Of a stretch of 64,000 nt of DNA, positions 53,342-62,800 are shown one piece after another; the first letter of the stretch is position 1, and each line of letters starts with the position of its first letter. Source of the stretch: an uncultured Christensenella sp. (GTDB lineage: Bacteria; Bacillota; Clostridia; Christensenellales; UBA3700); contig CAJTVJ010000007.1 in assembly GCA_910579785.1 (NCBI GenBank), positions 1 to 64,000 of the forward strand. The letters run 5' to 3'. Both the position numbers and the translations under genes were made by a program. The notes under the pieces are model-generated. The model saw only the letters and a list, made by a program, of their open reading frames with translations. It was not told where the DNA came from and did no database searches.

Positions 53342-54370
53342 ATGAAAAAGTTTTTGGCAATTACGTTGATGGCAATCGCGCTGCTTTGCTCAGTCATGCT
53401 GACTGCGTGCGCAGGCGGCGACGATTCGACGTACACTTTGGTTGCGCCTGACGGCGCGCCTGCTTTGGCGATAGCAAATCTGTCCGAGAGGTTCGACTTT
53501 GACGGAGGACAGATAAAACTTGCAAAGAAGGTCGTCGCGCCGTCGTTGATACAGCACGAGGCATTGCGAGAGGGCGTCGATATGGCGATAGTGCCGGCAA
53601 ATCAAGCGGCGAAGATCTGCAACGCCAACGGAGAGTATAAGATGCTTGCGACCGTCACCAACGGCAATCTCTACGTGACGTCAAGCATTCACGCCGAGGT
53701 GAGCGGACTTAGAGACCTTGTGGGCAAGATGGTCTATTCGATAGGGCAGTCAAGCGTACCCGATATTATTTTTAAATCGCTGCTTATCGGCGAGGGTATC
53801 GAATTTGAGGTGGGAGAAAAAGAGAAGGAAGGCAAGGTGACCGTCAAATACTGTCAGCAAGGTGCGGACGTCATTTCTCAACTTGCTCTTGCCAAGTCTG
53901 AAGGCAGGCTTGCATTCGGCATATACGCCGAGCCTGCTGTGACAAAGTCGATAGCGAAGGGCTTTGAAGAGGTCCTTGATTTGCAAAGGCTGTGGACGGA
54001 TAAGAATGGCTTGGGATACGAGGGGTATGCGCAGGCAGTGCTTATCGCTCGCAAAAGTATCTATACAAACGAGGCTTTGACTGCGGAGCTTTTGAGACGT
54101 TTTGCAGACAATGCGGATATCATTAAGCAAGATCCAATGCAGTCGGTAGAGAATATCAAGGCGGTATATCCGCAGACTTCGCTGCAATCGGATATGACGG
54201 CTGACGTGATAGCAAGATGCAACGTAAAGACGGTGGTCGCGATAGGCGACGGCAGAAGTTATTTGGAGAATACATTGCAGGCGATAATGTCGCTCAATAA
54301 CAATGCGATAGGCGGCAAGTTGCCGGGCGATAGCAGCTATTTGCCGTCGGCTTTCGTATGGGAAAAATAG
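53342..54370 (+). CDS. ABC transporter substrate-binding lipoprotein (NMT1/SsuA-like)
   Basis: A 342-residue exported binding protein. The signal peptide has a KK start, a hydrophobic core, and the lipobox LTAC with Cys near 22. It then has the type-2 binding-protein fold with VAPDGAPALAIANL, DMAIVPANQAAKI and GKMVYSIGQSSVPDIIF, typical of the nitrate/taurine/thiamine-precursor group. The ligand cannot be read; the Trp/Tyr content suggests a small organic molecule. The gene ends one base before the permease start. Confidence 0.88.
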   Translation: MKKFLAITLMAIALLCSVMLTACAGGDDSTYTLVAPDGAPALAIANLSERFDFDGGQIKLAKKVVAPSLIQHEALREGVDMAIVPANQAAKICNANGEYKMLATVTNGNLYVTSSIHAEVSGLRDLVGKMVYSIGQSSVPDIIFKSLLIGEGIEFEVGEKEKEGKVTVKYCQQGADVISQLALAKSEGRLAFGIYAEPAVTKSIAKGFEEVLDLQRLWTDKNGLGYEGYAQAVLIARKSIYTNEALTAELLRRFADNADIIKQDPMQSVENIKAVYPQTSLQSDMTADVIARCNVKTVVAIGDGRSYLENTLQAIMSLNNNAIGGKLPGDSSYLPSAFVWEK

Positions 54371-55150
54371 ATGGATAAAATGCGACGTAATAAGATAAAC
54401 AAGGCGTATGCCGTGCTCAATATTATATTGCCGATAGTATCGCTTGTTGCGATAGCGGCTATCTACGCGATAATAAGCAAGGCGGTGGATATCGAGTTGA
54501 TAGTGCCGTCGGTAGGGGCTACTGCAAAAAGTTTTTTTGAGTTGCTTGGCAAGGGATATTTTTATAAGGCGGTATTTAATACGCTTTTGCGCTCCGCATT
54601 GGCATATATTCTTGCCTTTGCAGTTGCGGCGTGCTTTGCTGCATTGACGTCGTATTTTAAGGTGTTGCGCTCTGCGTTTTCGCCAATCGTTGTGATAATC
54701 AGAGTGTTGCCGACGATGTCGCTGATACTCTTGGCGCTCATATGGTTTGACAGCTTTCAATCGACGGTACTCGTCGCGTTTTGCGTGATCTTTCCCATGC
54801 TGTATACTTGTCTTATCGACGCAATCGACGGGGTGGATAAGGACTTGTTGCAAATGGCGAAGATATATGGAGTCGGCAAAGGACGGACGGTGGCAAAATT
54901 GTATATTCCTCAAATGCTTCCCGGCGTGCTGACGGGAGTAAAGAGTTCTGCCGCGCTTAATTTCAAACTTGTAATTGCCGCAGAAGTGCTTGCGCAGACG
55001 GCAGACAGCATAGGCGTAAATATGCAGCTTGCCAAGCTTGATTTAGATACGGCGACCCTTCTTGCCTGGACTGTCGCGGCGATAGTAATAGGCGGTATCA
55101 TAGAGCTTGCGATAAGCCTTATAGCAAAGAGAGCAGTGAGGTGGCTATGA
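54371..55150 (+). CDS. ABC transporter permease (SsuC/ThiX-like)
   Basis: A 259-residue membrane protein with about six helices. The EAA-type loop that contacts the ATPase is AKIYGVGKGRTVAKLYIPQMLPGVLTGVKSS. The ATG directly abuts the stop of the binding-protein gene, and the gene overlaps the ATPase by four bases, so all three are translationally coupled. Confidence 0.9.
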   Translation: MDKMRRNKINKAYAVLNIILPIVSLVAIAAIYAIISKAVDIELIVPSVGATAKSFFELLGKGYFYKAVFNTLLRSALAYILAFAVAACFAALTSYFKVLRSAFSPIVVIIRVLPTMSLILLALIWFDSFQSTVLVAFCVIFPMLYTCLIDAIDGVDKDLLQMAKIYGVGKGRTVAKLYIPQMLPGVLTGVKSSAALNFKLVIAAEVLAQTADSIGVNMQLAKLDLDTATLLAWTVAAIVIGGIIELAISLIAKRAVRWL

Positions 55151-55848
55151 AGATAAGAGGACTTGATTTTTCATACGGAGACAAGTTGATATTCAGCGGA
55201 TTTGATTTGGACGTGCCAAGCGGAAAGACCTTGTGTATAATGGGCGGCTCGGGCACGGGTAAGACTACGCTTGTCAACTGTATATGCCGTCAGCTTGACT
55301 TTGGCGGAGACATAGATTTTGAGGACGGCAAGTCGAAGATAGCCTACGTATTTCAACAGCCGAGGCTGATACCGTCGATGAGCGTAGAGGATAATATAAA
55401 ATTCGTCTTGCCGAAAGGCATGGATAAAATCTCAATAGCTAACAAAGTCGACAGAGTTATCGCGCAGCTTAGACTTGAAGATTGCAGAAAGTCCTATCCG
55501 TCTAAGATAAGCGGAGGACAGGCAAGCAGGACGGCTATCGCAAGAGCAATGGTCACCGACTGTGATCTGCTGATATTGGACGAGCCGTTTAAGGGGCTTG
55601 ACGTCAAATTGAAAAGGGAGATAATAGATATTCTCATAAATCTTATCGAGGGAAAGAGTGTTATATTTATCACGCACGACCCGGAGGAAGCCTTGGCGAT
55701 AGGCGATAGGATATGCGTCTTTGAACGAAATAGCGGCGAAGGCGTAAGAATAAAGGGAGAGATAGAAATATCTCAATGCAAGTCGCAAAGAGATATGTAC
55801 GGGGAGTATATCAATAATCTCCGTCAAAAGGTGTATGAGATTTTGTGA
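55147..55848 (+). CDS. ABC transporter ATP-binding protein
   Basis: A 233-residue ATPase with all motifs intact: Walker A GGSGTGKTTLV, Q-loop in VFQQPRLIP, signature KISGGQASRTAIARAM, Walker B LLILDEPFKGLD, and H-loop FITHDPEEA. It is the typical energiser for the nitrate/sulfonate/thiamine-precursor family. Start at the ATG 55147, behind GAGGTGG and overlapping the permease stop; a GTG at 55141 lies inside that site. Confidence 0.93.
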   Translation: MKIRGLDFSYGDKLIFSGFDLDVPSGKTLCIMGGSGTGKTTLVNCICRQLDFGGDIDFEDGKSKIAYVFQQPRLIPSMSVEDNIKFVLPKGMDKISIANKVDRVIAQLRLEDCRKSYPSKISGGQASRTAIARAMVTDCDLLILDEPFKGLDVKLKREIIDILINLIEGKSVIFITHDPEEALAIGDRICVFERNSGEGVRIKGEIEISQCKSQRDMYGEYINNLRQKVYEIL

Positions 55849-55855
55849 GAGGAAA

Positions 55856-55884
55856 GAAAGGACGGCTTGACGTCCTTAACTTTT
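55856..55884 (+). terminator. Terminator of the ABC importer operon
   Basis: AAGGACG, loop GCTTG-like, CGTCCTT followed by AACTTTT. It is a relative of the hairpin at 487-512. Confidence 0.6.
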
Positions 55885-56030
55885 AAAATAATGAGATTTC
55901 TCAACAAGTAGAATATAAAAAGGATTAGATTTCTCCGCTACGTTGCACTACGGTCGAAATGACTTAAAGCTTGATTGACTATAAGCATTATACAGTCACC
56001 TCGACCAACGCGGAGAGGTCTCAACGAGTT
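55885..56030. repeat. Palindromic repeat pair
   Basis: ATTAGATTTCTCCGCTACG...CTACGGTCGAAATGACT faces GTCACCTCGACCAACGCGGAGAGGTCTC. Confidence 0.82.
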
Positions 56031-56037
56031 GAATAAG

Positions 56038-56082
56038 TACCGACAAAATGCAGCATAAGCGTGCATTTTCATTTGGTCGGTA
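56038..56082. repeat. Second hairpin family, copy 3 (best preserved)
   Basis: Outer stem TACCGAC with GTCGGTA, inner stem ATGCA with TGCAT. It lies immediately beside the stop of the small minus-strand gene and could act as its 3' structure. Confidence 0.7.
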
Positions 56083-56097
56083 AAACGGATATCTACA

Positions 56098-56436
56098 CTA
56101 TTCTTTCGCCAAATCTATAATGCCTCTGAGTTTGTTCACCTGTTCGCTGCTGAGCATACAGCTTGCCGAGTTAAAAAATTCTTCCAACTGCTGATTATTG
56201 AGAGTACCGTTCTTTTTGCCTTCGTTGACAAGCGCAAACATCTCCTGCATCAATCTCTCCTCAGACATATTTGAGTATTTGTTTATCTCGCTTTGAAGCG
56301 TGGGCTGAGAGTTGTCTTGCGACGGCTGAGAGGGCTGCATAAAATCCAGCGGCATTTGCATCTGTTGGGGCTGATTTTGAATTGCTCCCCAATTATAAAA
56401 TCCTTGCGAGCCGCCGGGGGCGTTGTTTTTTTTCAT
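56098..56436 (-). CDS. Small hypothetical protein, last gene of the desulfurase operon
   Basis: A 112-residue protein. The first half is low-complexity, rich in Gln, Pro, Asn, Met and Ser; the second half looks helical (RLMQEMFALVNEGKKNGTL, QLEEFFNSASCMLSSEQVNKLRGIIDL) with one Cys. No known domain is recognised. The start has a clear AAAAGGAG site. It follows another small Met-rich protein by 36 bases, both downstream of the cysteine desulfurase. Confidence 0.75.
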   Translation of the reverse strand: MKKNNAPGGSQGFYNWGAIQNQPQQMQMPLDFMQPSQPSQDNSQPTLQSEINKYSNMSEERLMQEMFALVNEGKKNGTLNNQQLEEFFNSASCMLSSEQVNKLRGIIDLAKE

Positions 56437-56472
56437 ATATTCTCCTTTTAGACTATACTATTTTGTCCATAA

Positions 56473-56667
56473 TTATTTTTCGTCATTATACAGCTTGTCG
56501 AGAGTCTTGTTGACCTCGTCGGCGTTGAGCGTAATCTGCGCGGGCGCTGAGGGAGAGGGGGAGTTGTTTGACATAAGTTGGGGCAGCATCTGCATCAATG
56601 CAGACATATCGTTGCCGCCTTTCATACCGTTCATCATCTGCATGATTTTTGCAAAATCCATATCCAT
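56473..56667 (-). CDS. Small Met-rich hypothetical protein
   Basis: About 64 residues: a Met-rich, Gly-containing helix (DFAKIMQMMNGMKGG, ALMQMLPQLM), a Ser/Pro linker, and a short helical end (NADEVNKTLDKLYNDEK). The second ATG is chosen, since GAGG lies seven bases before it and only one base before the first ATG at 56673. No family is recognised. It shares Met/Gln and Pro/Ser composition with its downstream neighbour, so the two may act together. Confidence 0.7.
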   Translation of the reverse strand: MDMDFAKIMQMMNGMKGGNDMSALMQMLPQLMSNNSPSPSAPAQITLNADEVNKTLDKLYNDEK

Positions 56668-56715
56668 GATCATACCTCGCTTATTTATAATATGCCGTCG
56701 GAGTGCAAAAGGTTA

Positions 56716-57846
56716 TTACTTATTGAGCGCGTCTATCGCCATAAGCAAAGCGTGCACGTCTTTTATTGAATTGTTGTAACCTACGCTGACGCGCACGGTG
56801 CCGCTTTCTAGGGTGCCGAGCCTTGTGTGTATGAGCGGCGCGCAGTGCAGACCGCAGCGCACGGCAATATCCCTGTCGTTGAGATAGTCGCCGATATCGG
56901 TAGAGTAGTAGTCTTTGAAATTAAAAGATACCACGCCGTTGGTCTGAGAGGAATATAACTTTACGTTGCGAATTTGTTTGAGTCCATACAGCAGTTCGCC
57001 CGTCAGATAGCGGCAGTTCAGCGTTATTTTGGCGAGGTTCTGATACGTCCACTGCGCGCTTGCCCCAAGTCCGATTATCCCTGCGCTGTTGACGGTGCCC
57101 GATTCATATGCCTCCGGAGGAGCGGCAGGCTGGTCAAGGCTTTCGCTGTGGGTGCCTGTGCCGCCGTATCTCAAAGGCAGGAGAGAATATTGAGTGTTGT
57201 ATATCAAAAAACCCGTGCCTTGCGGTCCGTGCAGCCCTTTGTGTCCGGCTCCTGCCAAGAAGTCGACGTTGGCTTGTGCAATATCAATGGCGGTATGTCC
57301 GAGAGACTGCGCTCCGTCCACCATAAGGGGCACGCCCTTTGCCTTTGCGCTTCTGCCTATTTGATATATGTCCGTCATATTTCCCGTGACGTTGGAGATA
57401 TGGTTGACGCATACTAGCTTGGTGTCTTTGGTGATTGCGTTGGCTACGTCGACAGGGGATATAACGCCGTCTTTATCGGGGGTGACTTCTATCAAATCGA
57501 CGTCCATCACGCTTTTGAGTTTATAGAGCGGTCTGGCGATGGAATTGTGTTCGTTGGAGGTAAAAACAACGTCTATATGTTGATTTTTGAAGTTGAGCAG
57601 ATATCCGAATATCGCGAGATTGCACGCTTCCGTGCAGTTGGACGTAAATATCAGTTCATGACTGCTGTCCGCGCCGAACATGCCTTTGAGGAGCTGACGG
57701 GCGTCGTATATCTTTATCGCGGTGTCGATAGAATCGTTGTGACTTCCTCTGCCGGGGTTGGAGGAATATGAGAGCTGCTTGAACATTTCGTCAAACATGC
57801 ATCTCGGTTTGAATCTTGAAGTTGCGGCATTGTCTAAATATATCAT
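56716..57846 (-). CDS. Cysteine desulfurase-like PLP enzyme (SufS/CsdB-type)
   Basis: A class V aminotransferase of 376 residues that takes sulfur (or selenium) from cysteine (or selenocysteine). IYLDNAATSRFKP at the start, ELIFTSNCTEACNLAIFG, VNHISNVTGN, DGAQSLGHTAIDI, the PLP Lys in LAGAGHKGLHGPQG, and the persulfide Cys in VRCGLHCAP are all present. No SufU, IscU or thiI is adjacent. Its divergent neighbour is a DUF3343 Se/S carrier, suggesting selenium or sulfur trafficking. Ribosome site GAGGG. Confidence 0.92.
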   Translation of the reverse strand: MIYLDNAATSRFKPRCMFDEMFKQLSYSSNPGRGSHNDSIDTAIKIYDARQLLKGMFGADSSHELIFTSNCTEACNLAIFGYLLNFKNQHIDVVFTSNEHNSIARPLYKLKSVMDVDLIEVTPDKDGVISPVDVANAITKDTKLVCVNHISNVTGNMTDIYQIGRSAKAKGVPLMVDGAQSLGHTAIDIAQANVDFLAGAGHKGLHGPQGTGFLIYNTQYSLLPLRYGGTGTHSESLDQPAAPPEAYESGTVNSAGIIGLGASAQWTYQNLAKITLNCRYLTGELLYGLKQIRNVKLYSSQTNGVVSFNFKDYYSTDIGDYLNDRDIAVRCGLHCAPLIHTRLGTLESGTVRVSVGYNNSIKDVHALLMAIDALNK

Positions 57847-57921
57847 TTTTCCCTCACAATATTGATTTTTGTCTAATATATTGTATTAGGAGCGAGTTAC
57901 ATAAATACCAAGGAGAAAGCT

Positions 57922-58182
57922 ATGAATTATCTAGTGATTACTTTTCGCTCCCGAAGTGATGCGCTTGCAATGCGCAGCTACTTATCTGCGAGGGGACTGC
58001 CTTGCTCGACGATAAACGCGCCGAGAGGCTTGACTCAATCTTGCGGAATTGCGCTGAAAATACAGGGCGCGTCAACTTTAAGCGTCTCTCAAATGATAAA
58101 ATCTTGCCCGACCAAGGTCCGTTGCACTCTATATCAGGCATATCTTGGACAGGGAGGCATAAGATACACTTTGATCAGCTAA
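57922..58182 (+). CDS. DUF3343 putative Se/S carrier protein
   Basis: An 86-residue protein. LVITFRSRSDALAMRSYLSARGLPCSTINAPRGLTQSCGIALKI is the full signature of the DUF3343 (Se/S carrier-like) family: a strand, a helix, then the SCGIAL Cys expected to hold sulfur or selenium. Further Cys residues are near 31, 62 and 68. It is transcribed divergently from the cysteine desulfurase, 75 bases apart. Ribosome site AAGGAGA. Confidence 0.88.
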   Translation: MNYLVITFRSRSDALAMRSYLSARGLPCSTINAPRGLTQSCGIALKIQGASTLSVSQMIKSCPTKVRCTLYQAYLGQGGIRYTLIS

Positions 58183-58453
58183 AAGAGGTCGGCAAGTCAG
58201 CTTTGGCTTGTCGATTTTTAGTTGAAAATAATGAAAAAATCAAGGCGCGCTTGCCGCTTGCATAGTATGTTTTTAAAGACGTATAATAAATAAATTCAAA
58301 ATCGTCAAGCATATTTCAATATATTTTTTACCTTATTATCCGTTGTCATTGCAATATAAATGACCGATATTTTAATAAATCGCTTTACAAACTCATACAC
58401 TTGTATTATAATAAATAAAATTATATAATTTTTAGGAGAATAGCAAAAGAACT

Positions 58454-59803
58454 ATGGACGTTCCTTTATTGGCAGCAAATACAATGGGCGGCTCTCAGCT
58501 GGCAGGTTACATTGTCGCTATCGTCGTTTTGATTTTCCTGTCGGGATTTTTTTCTTCGACGGAGACGGCGTTTTCGTCACTCAACAGAATCAGACTTAAA
58601 AATCTTGTCACGACAGAAAAGAAAAAGTACTCTAAGGTATATTTTTTGAGCGAGCATTTCGACGCGCTTATTTCCACTATTCTGATAGGCAACAATATCG
58701 TCAATATCACGGCTTCCACGCTTGCGACGATGATGTTTGCGGCATTGATAGTAAATCAAAACGTTGCAGGTATCGTATCGACTGCGGTCATCACCGTAGT
58801 GGTATTGATATTCGGAGAGGTCATGCCAAAGTCGCTTGCAAAGCGTTCGCCCGAATATTTTGCAAGGGTGACCGCGCCTTTCATATTGGCGCTTTATTAC
58901 GTGCTCTTTCCTCTCGTATGGCTCATGGGACTTTTCCAGAAGTTGCTGGGTAAGATATTCAAGAAGAAGGGCAATGAGAATATCACCGACGAAGAACTTA
59001 TCACTTACGTAGACGAAGCTCAGACTGAGGGCGGACTTGACGAGTATGAAGGCGATTTGATACGCTCGGCAATAGAATTTGACAGTATGACGGTCAAGGA
59101 CGTGTTTACTCCCAGAGTTGACGTCGAAGCCGTTGCGATAGACGATTCGATGGCAAACATAATGAAGGTATTCAAAGAGAGCGGATATTCCCGTCTGCCG
59201 GTATACAAAGACAATATCGACACCATCGTCGGAGTAGTCAATCTCAAAGATTTTTACGAGGCGTATATCGACGGCGTGACCAAGTTTTCCAAAGTAGTGG
59301 CAAAGAACGTCATCTACGTGCCCGACTCAATGAAGATAAGCGACGTACTCCGCAAATTGCAGATAGCAAAGATGCACCTTGCGATAGTAGCCGACGAATT
59401 CGGCGGCACTATGGGTATCGTTACGCTTGAAGACATCTTAGAGCAGCTTGTCGGCGAGATATGGGACGAGCGCGACGAGATAGTCGACCCGATAGTCAAA
59501 CTCACGGAGGAGAAATATACCGTACTCGGCGAGGTAAATCTTGAAGAGTTCTTTGAATATTTTGACGTCAACAAAGAAAATAAAGAGTTTGACACCGTTA
59601 CGCTCAGCGGCTATATCGCGTATGCGCTTGGCAGACTTCCGCAAGTGGGCGACATCGTCAACTTTGAAAATCTTGCCATCACAGTCAAAAAGATGTATCA
59701 CACGGTGGTAGAGAAAGCCGAAGTGCTTGTCGTTGCCGAGCAGGAAGAGGAGAGCGAAAAAATAGGACTTCTCAAACGCAAATCACAAGATGACGGCGAA
59801 TAA
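58454..59803 (+). CDS. CNNM/CorC-family membrane protein (DUF21, CBS pair, CorC_HlyC)
   Basis: A 449-residue protein of the so-called hemolysin C group, now linked to Mg2+/Co2+ efflux or homeostasis. The DUF21 membrane part (about 15-190) has SGFFSSTETAFSSLNRIRLKNLV and GEVMPKSLAKRSPE. Two CBS domains follow (FTPRVDVEAVAIDD..., VPDSMKISDVLRKLQ...), then the CorC_HlyC domain ending near 440. The AGGAG site lies about 17 bases before the ATG, which is far, so the start may not be exact. Confidence 0.92.
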   Translation: MDVPLLAANTMGGSQLAGYIVAIVVLIFLSGFFSSTETAFSSLNRIRLKNLVTTEKKKYSKVYFLSEHFDALISTILIGNNIVNITASTLATMMFAALIVNQNVAGIVSTAVITVVVLIFGEVMPKSLAKRSPEYFARVTAPFILALYYVLFPLVWLMGLFQKLLGKIFKKKGNENITDEELITYVDEAQTEGGLDEYEGDLIRSAIEFDSMTVKDVFTPRVDVEAVAIDDSMANIMKVFKESGYSRLPVYKDNIDTIVGVVNLKDFYEAYIDGVTKFSKVVAKNVIYVPDSMKISDVLRKLQIAKMHLAIVADEFGGTMGIVTLEDILEQLVGEIWDERDEIVDPIVKLTEEKYTVLGEVNLEEFFEYFDVNKENKEFDTVTLSGYIAYALGRLPQVGDIVNFENLAITVKKMYHTVVEKAEVLVVAEQEEESEKIGLLKRKSQDDGE

Positions 59804-59883
59804 ATCTTAGGCGCGGGCAATCTAATATAGCGCGCACAAATCAAAAAACAATTTTAAGCATATACAGTATTTTGGAGGCAAAA

Positions 59884-62800
59884 ATGTACAAAAAGGTTGA
59901 TTCCTCAATGAACTTCTGTGCAAGAGAAAAAGAAGTTATAGAATTTTGGAAGCAAAGAAAGATATTTGAAAAGAGTGTGGAAAAGAACAAGGGCAAAGAG
60001 TCTTTTTCCTTTTACGACGGTCCGCCGACAGCCAACGGCAAGCCGCATATCGGTCATATCTTGACGAGAGTTATGAAGGATATAATACCCAGATACAAGA
60101 CGATGAAGGGATATTACGTCGCAAGAAAAGCAGGCTGGGATACCCACGGACTGCCCGTTGAGCTTGAAGTGGAAAAACTTCTCGGTATTGACGGCAAGCC
60201 GGAGATAGAGAAGTACGGCATTGAGCCTTTTATAAAGAAATGCAAAGAGAGCGTCTGGAAATATAAAGGCGAATGGGAGAGAATGTCCGACAGAGTGGGC
60301 TATTGGGTGGATATGGACAACCCGTATATCACCTATGACGACAACTATATCGAATCGGTATGGTGGGCGGTCAAGACGATAGCCGACAAGGGCTTGATAT
60401 ACAAAGGACACAAGATTGTGCCGTACTGCCCAAGGTGCGGAACTGCGCTTTCTTCCCACGAGGTCGCTCAGGGATATAAGGACGTCAAGGAGAAATCCGT
60501 ATTTGTAAAATTCAAGAGGAAGAACAACGACGGATATTTTCTTGCCTGGACAACCACTCCTTGGACTTTGCCCTCCAACGTGGGGCTGTGTATGAACGCA
60601 GACGAGAACTATGCCGAGATAAAGGCAAACGGCGAGATATTCGTGCTTGCCGAGGCGCTTGTTCCGACGTTGTTTGAAGAGTATGAGACACTCTTTGTCA
60701 AACTCGGCAAGGAGTACGAAAAAGAGGAGTATCTGCCCCTTTATGACACCAACGACACAAAGAAGAAGGCATATTTTGTCACCAACGACTCATACGTCAC
60801 TTTGACAGACGGCACGGGTATAGTACATATCGCGCCTGCATTCGGCGAGGACGACTCGCGCGTAGGCAGAAAGTATGACCTTCCGCTTGTTCAGACGGTT
60901 GACGAGAGAGGTAAATTCACGTCGGTGCTAGGCGAGTGGCAGGGAGTATTCGTCAAAGACGGAGACAAGCTGGTGATAAAAGATTTGGCTCAAAGAGGAT
61001 TGCTGTTCAAAGAGCTTATGTTTGAGCACAGCTATCCTTTCTGTTGGAGATGCGACACGCCGCTTTTGTATTATGCGAGATCCAGCTGGTTTATCAAGAT
61101 GACGCAGGTGCGCGACAAGCTTCTTAAAAACAACGCCACAGTTAATTGGATGCCTCCGGCGATAGGCTCGGGACGTATGGGCAACTTCCTTGAAAACGTC
61201 ATTGATTGGGGCGTGTCGAGAGAGAGATATTGGGGTACTCCGCTTCCCATCTGGGTATGTCCCGACTGCGGAGAGATTAAAGTCATCGGCAGCAGACAGG
61301 AACTTAGAGAGCTTGGCGGACTTAAAGAGGACATAGAGCTTCATAAGCCCTATATAGACAAAGTTACTTTCAAATGTAAGTGCGGCGGAGAGATGAAACG
61401 CACTCCCGAAGTTATGGACTGTTGGTTTGACAGCGGAAGTATGCCTTTTGCGCAGCTGCATTATCCTTTTGAAAATAAAGAGATTTTTGAAGAGCAATTT
61501 CCTGCCAATTTCATAAGCGAGGCAGTCGACCAGACAAGAGGATGGTTCTATACCTTGCTTGCTATATCCACGCTTTTGTTTGACAAAGCTCCGTTCAAGA
61601 ACTGTATCGTGCTGGGGCACGTCAACGACAAGAACGGTATCAAGATGTCAAAGCACAAGGGCAACGTCGTTGACCCGTGGTCAGTGCTTGACGTGCAGGG
61701 CGCGGACGCTGTGAGATGGTATTTCTATTCGTCGTCGGCTCCTTGGCTGCCGTCTAGATTTGCCGCAGAAAACGTGTCGGAGTGCCAGCGCAAGTTTATG
61801 GGTACGCTTTGGAATACCTATTCTTTCTTTGTGCTTTACGCCAACATAGACAAGTATGACCCAAGCAAATACGCGCTCAAAGACTGCAAGCTTTCGCATA
61901 TGGACAAATGGGTGCTTTCAAAACTCAACACTTTGGTAGACAAGGTTGATAAATATCTTGACGCATACAAGATCACGGAGAGTGCGAGAGACATAGCTGA
62001 GTTTGTAGACGAACTTTCAAATTGGTACGTCCGCAGGGGCAGAGAGAGATATTGGGCGAGCGATATGACCGACGACAAGATCGCGGCATACACCACGCTT
62101 TATACCGTGCTTGTCACACTTGCCAAGTTGACGGCTCCTTTCACCCCGTTTATGGCAGAAAGCATCTATCAAAATTTGGTAGCAGGCTTCTTCAAGGATA
62201 TGCCCGAGAGCGTGCATCTTTGCGAATTTCCGACGGCTGACGCGTCAATGGTGGACAGCGATTTGGAAAGCGATATGCAATTCGTACTCGACGCAGTACA
62301 GCTTGGCAGAGCTGCGAGAAACAAGGCTAATACCAAAAACCGTCAACCGCTTGCCGACGTGTTTATTCTTACGGAAAAGAGCGTAAGCGATATCAATATA
62401 CTTGATTTGGTAGCCGACGAACTCAACGTAGGCAAATGCGCGATAGTCAAAGACAAGTCCAAGTTTATGACTTATGAGCTCAAACCTCAACTCAAAACTC
62501 TCGGACCTAAGTACGGCAAGCAGCTTGGCGGCATACGTCAATTCCTCACGGCTTGCGACAACGCTGGCGAGATAGTCGATTGCGTCAACGGCGGCGGCAC
62601 GTATAGCTTTGACGTGGACGGCGTGAAAGTTGAATTGACAAAGGACGATTTGCTTATCAATCCTATCAACAAGAGCGGATACGCATTGGAGAGCGACGCG
62701 GCTATGACGGTAGTGCTTGACACCAATTTGACAGACGAGCTTGTCAACGCAGGTATAGCAAGAGAACTTACTTCCAAGATACAGACCATGAGAAAGGAAG

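Noticed and set aside
53750..54913. 387-codon open frame antisense to the ABC importer genes
   Set aside because: Spans two real genes on the opposite strand and is Arg/His/Tyr/Gln-rich; no known domain.
59804..59883. T-box leader before ileS (and before asnS and ilvB)
   Set aside because: No specifier stem, AGGGTGGNACCGCG-like motif or terminator pair is present in the short upstream regions.
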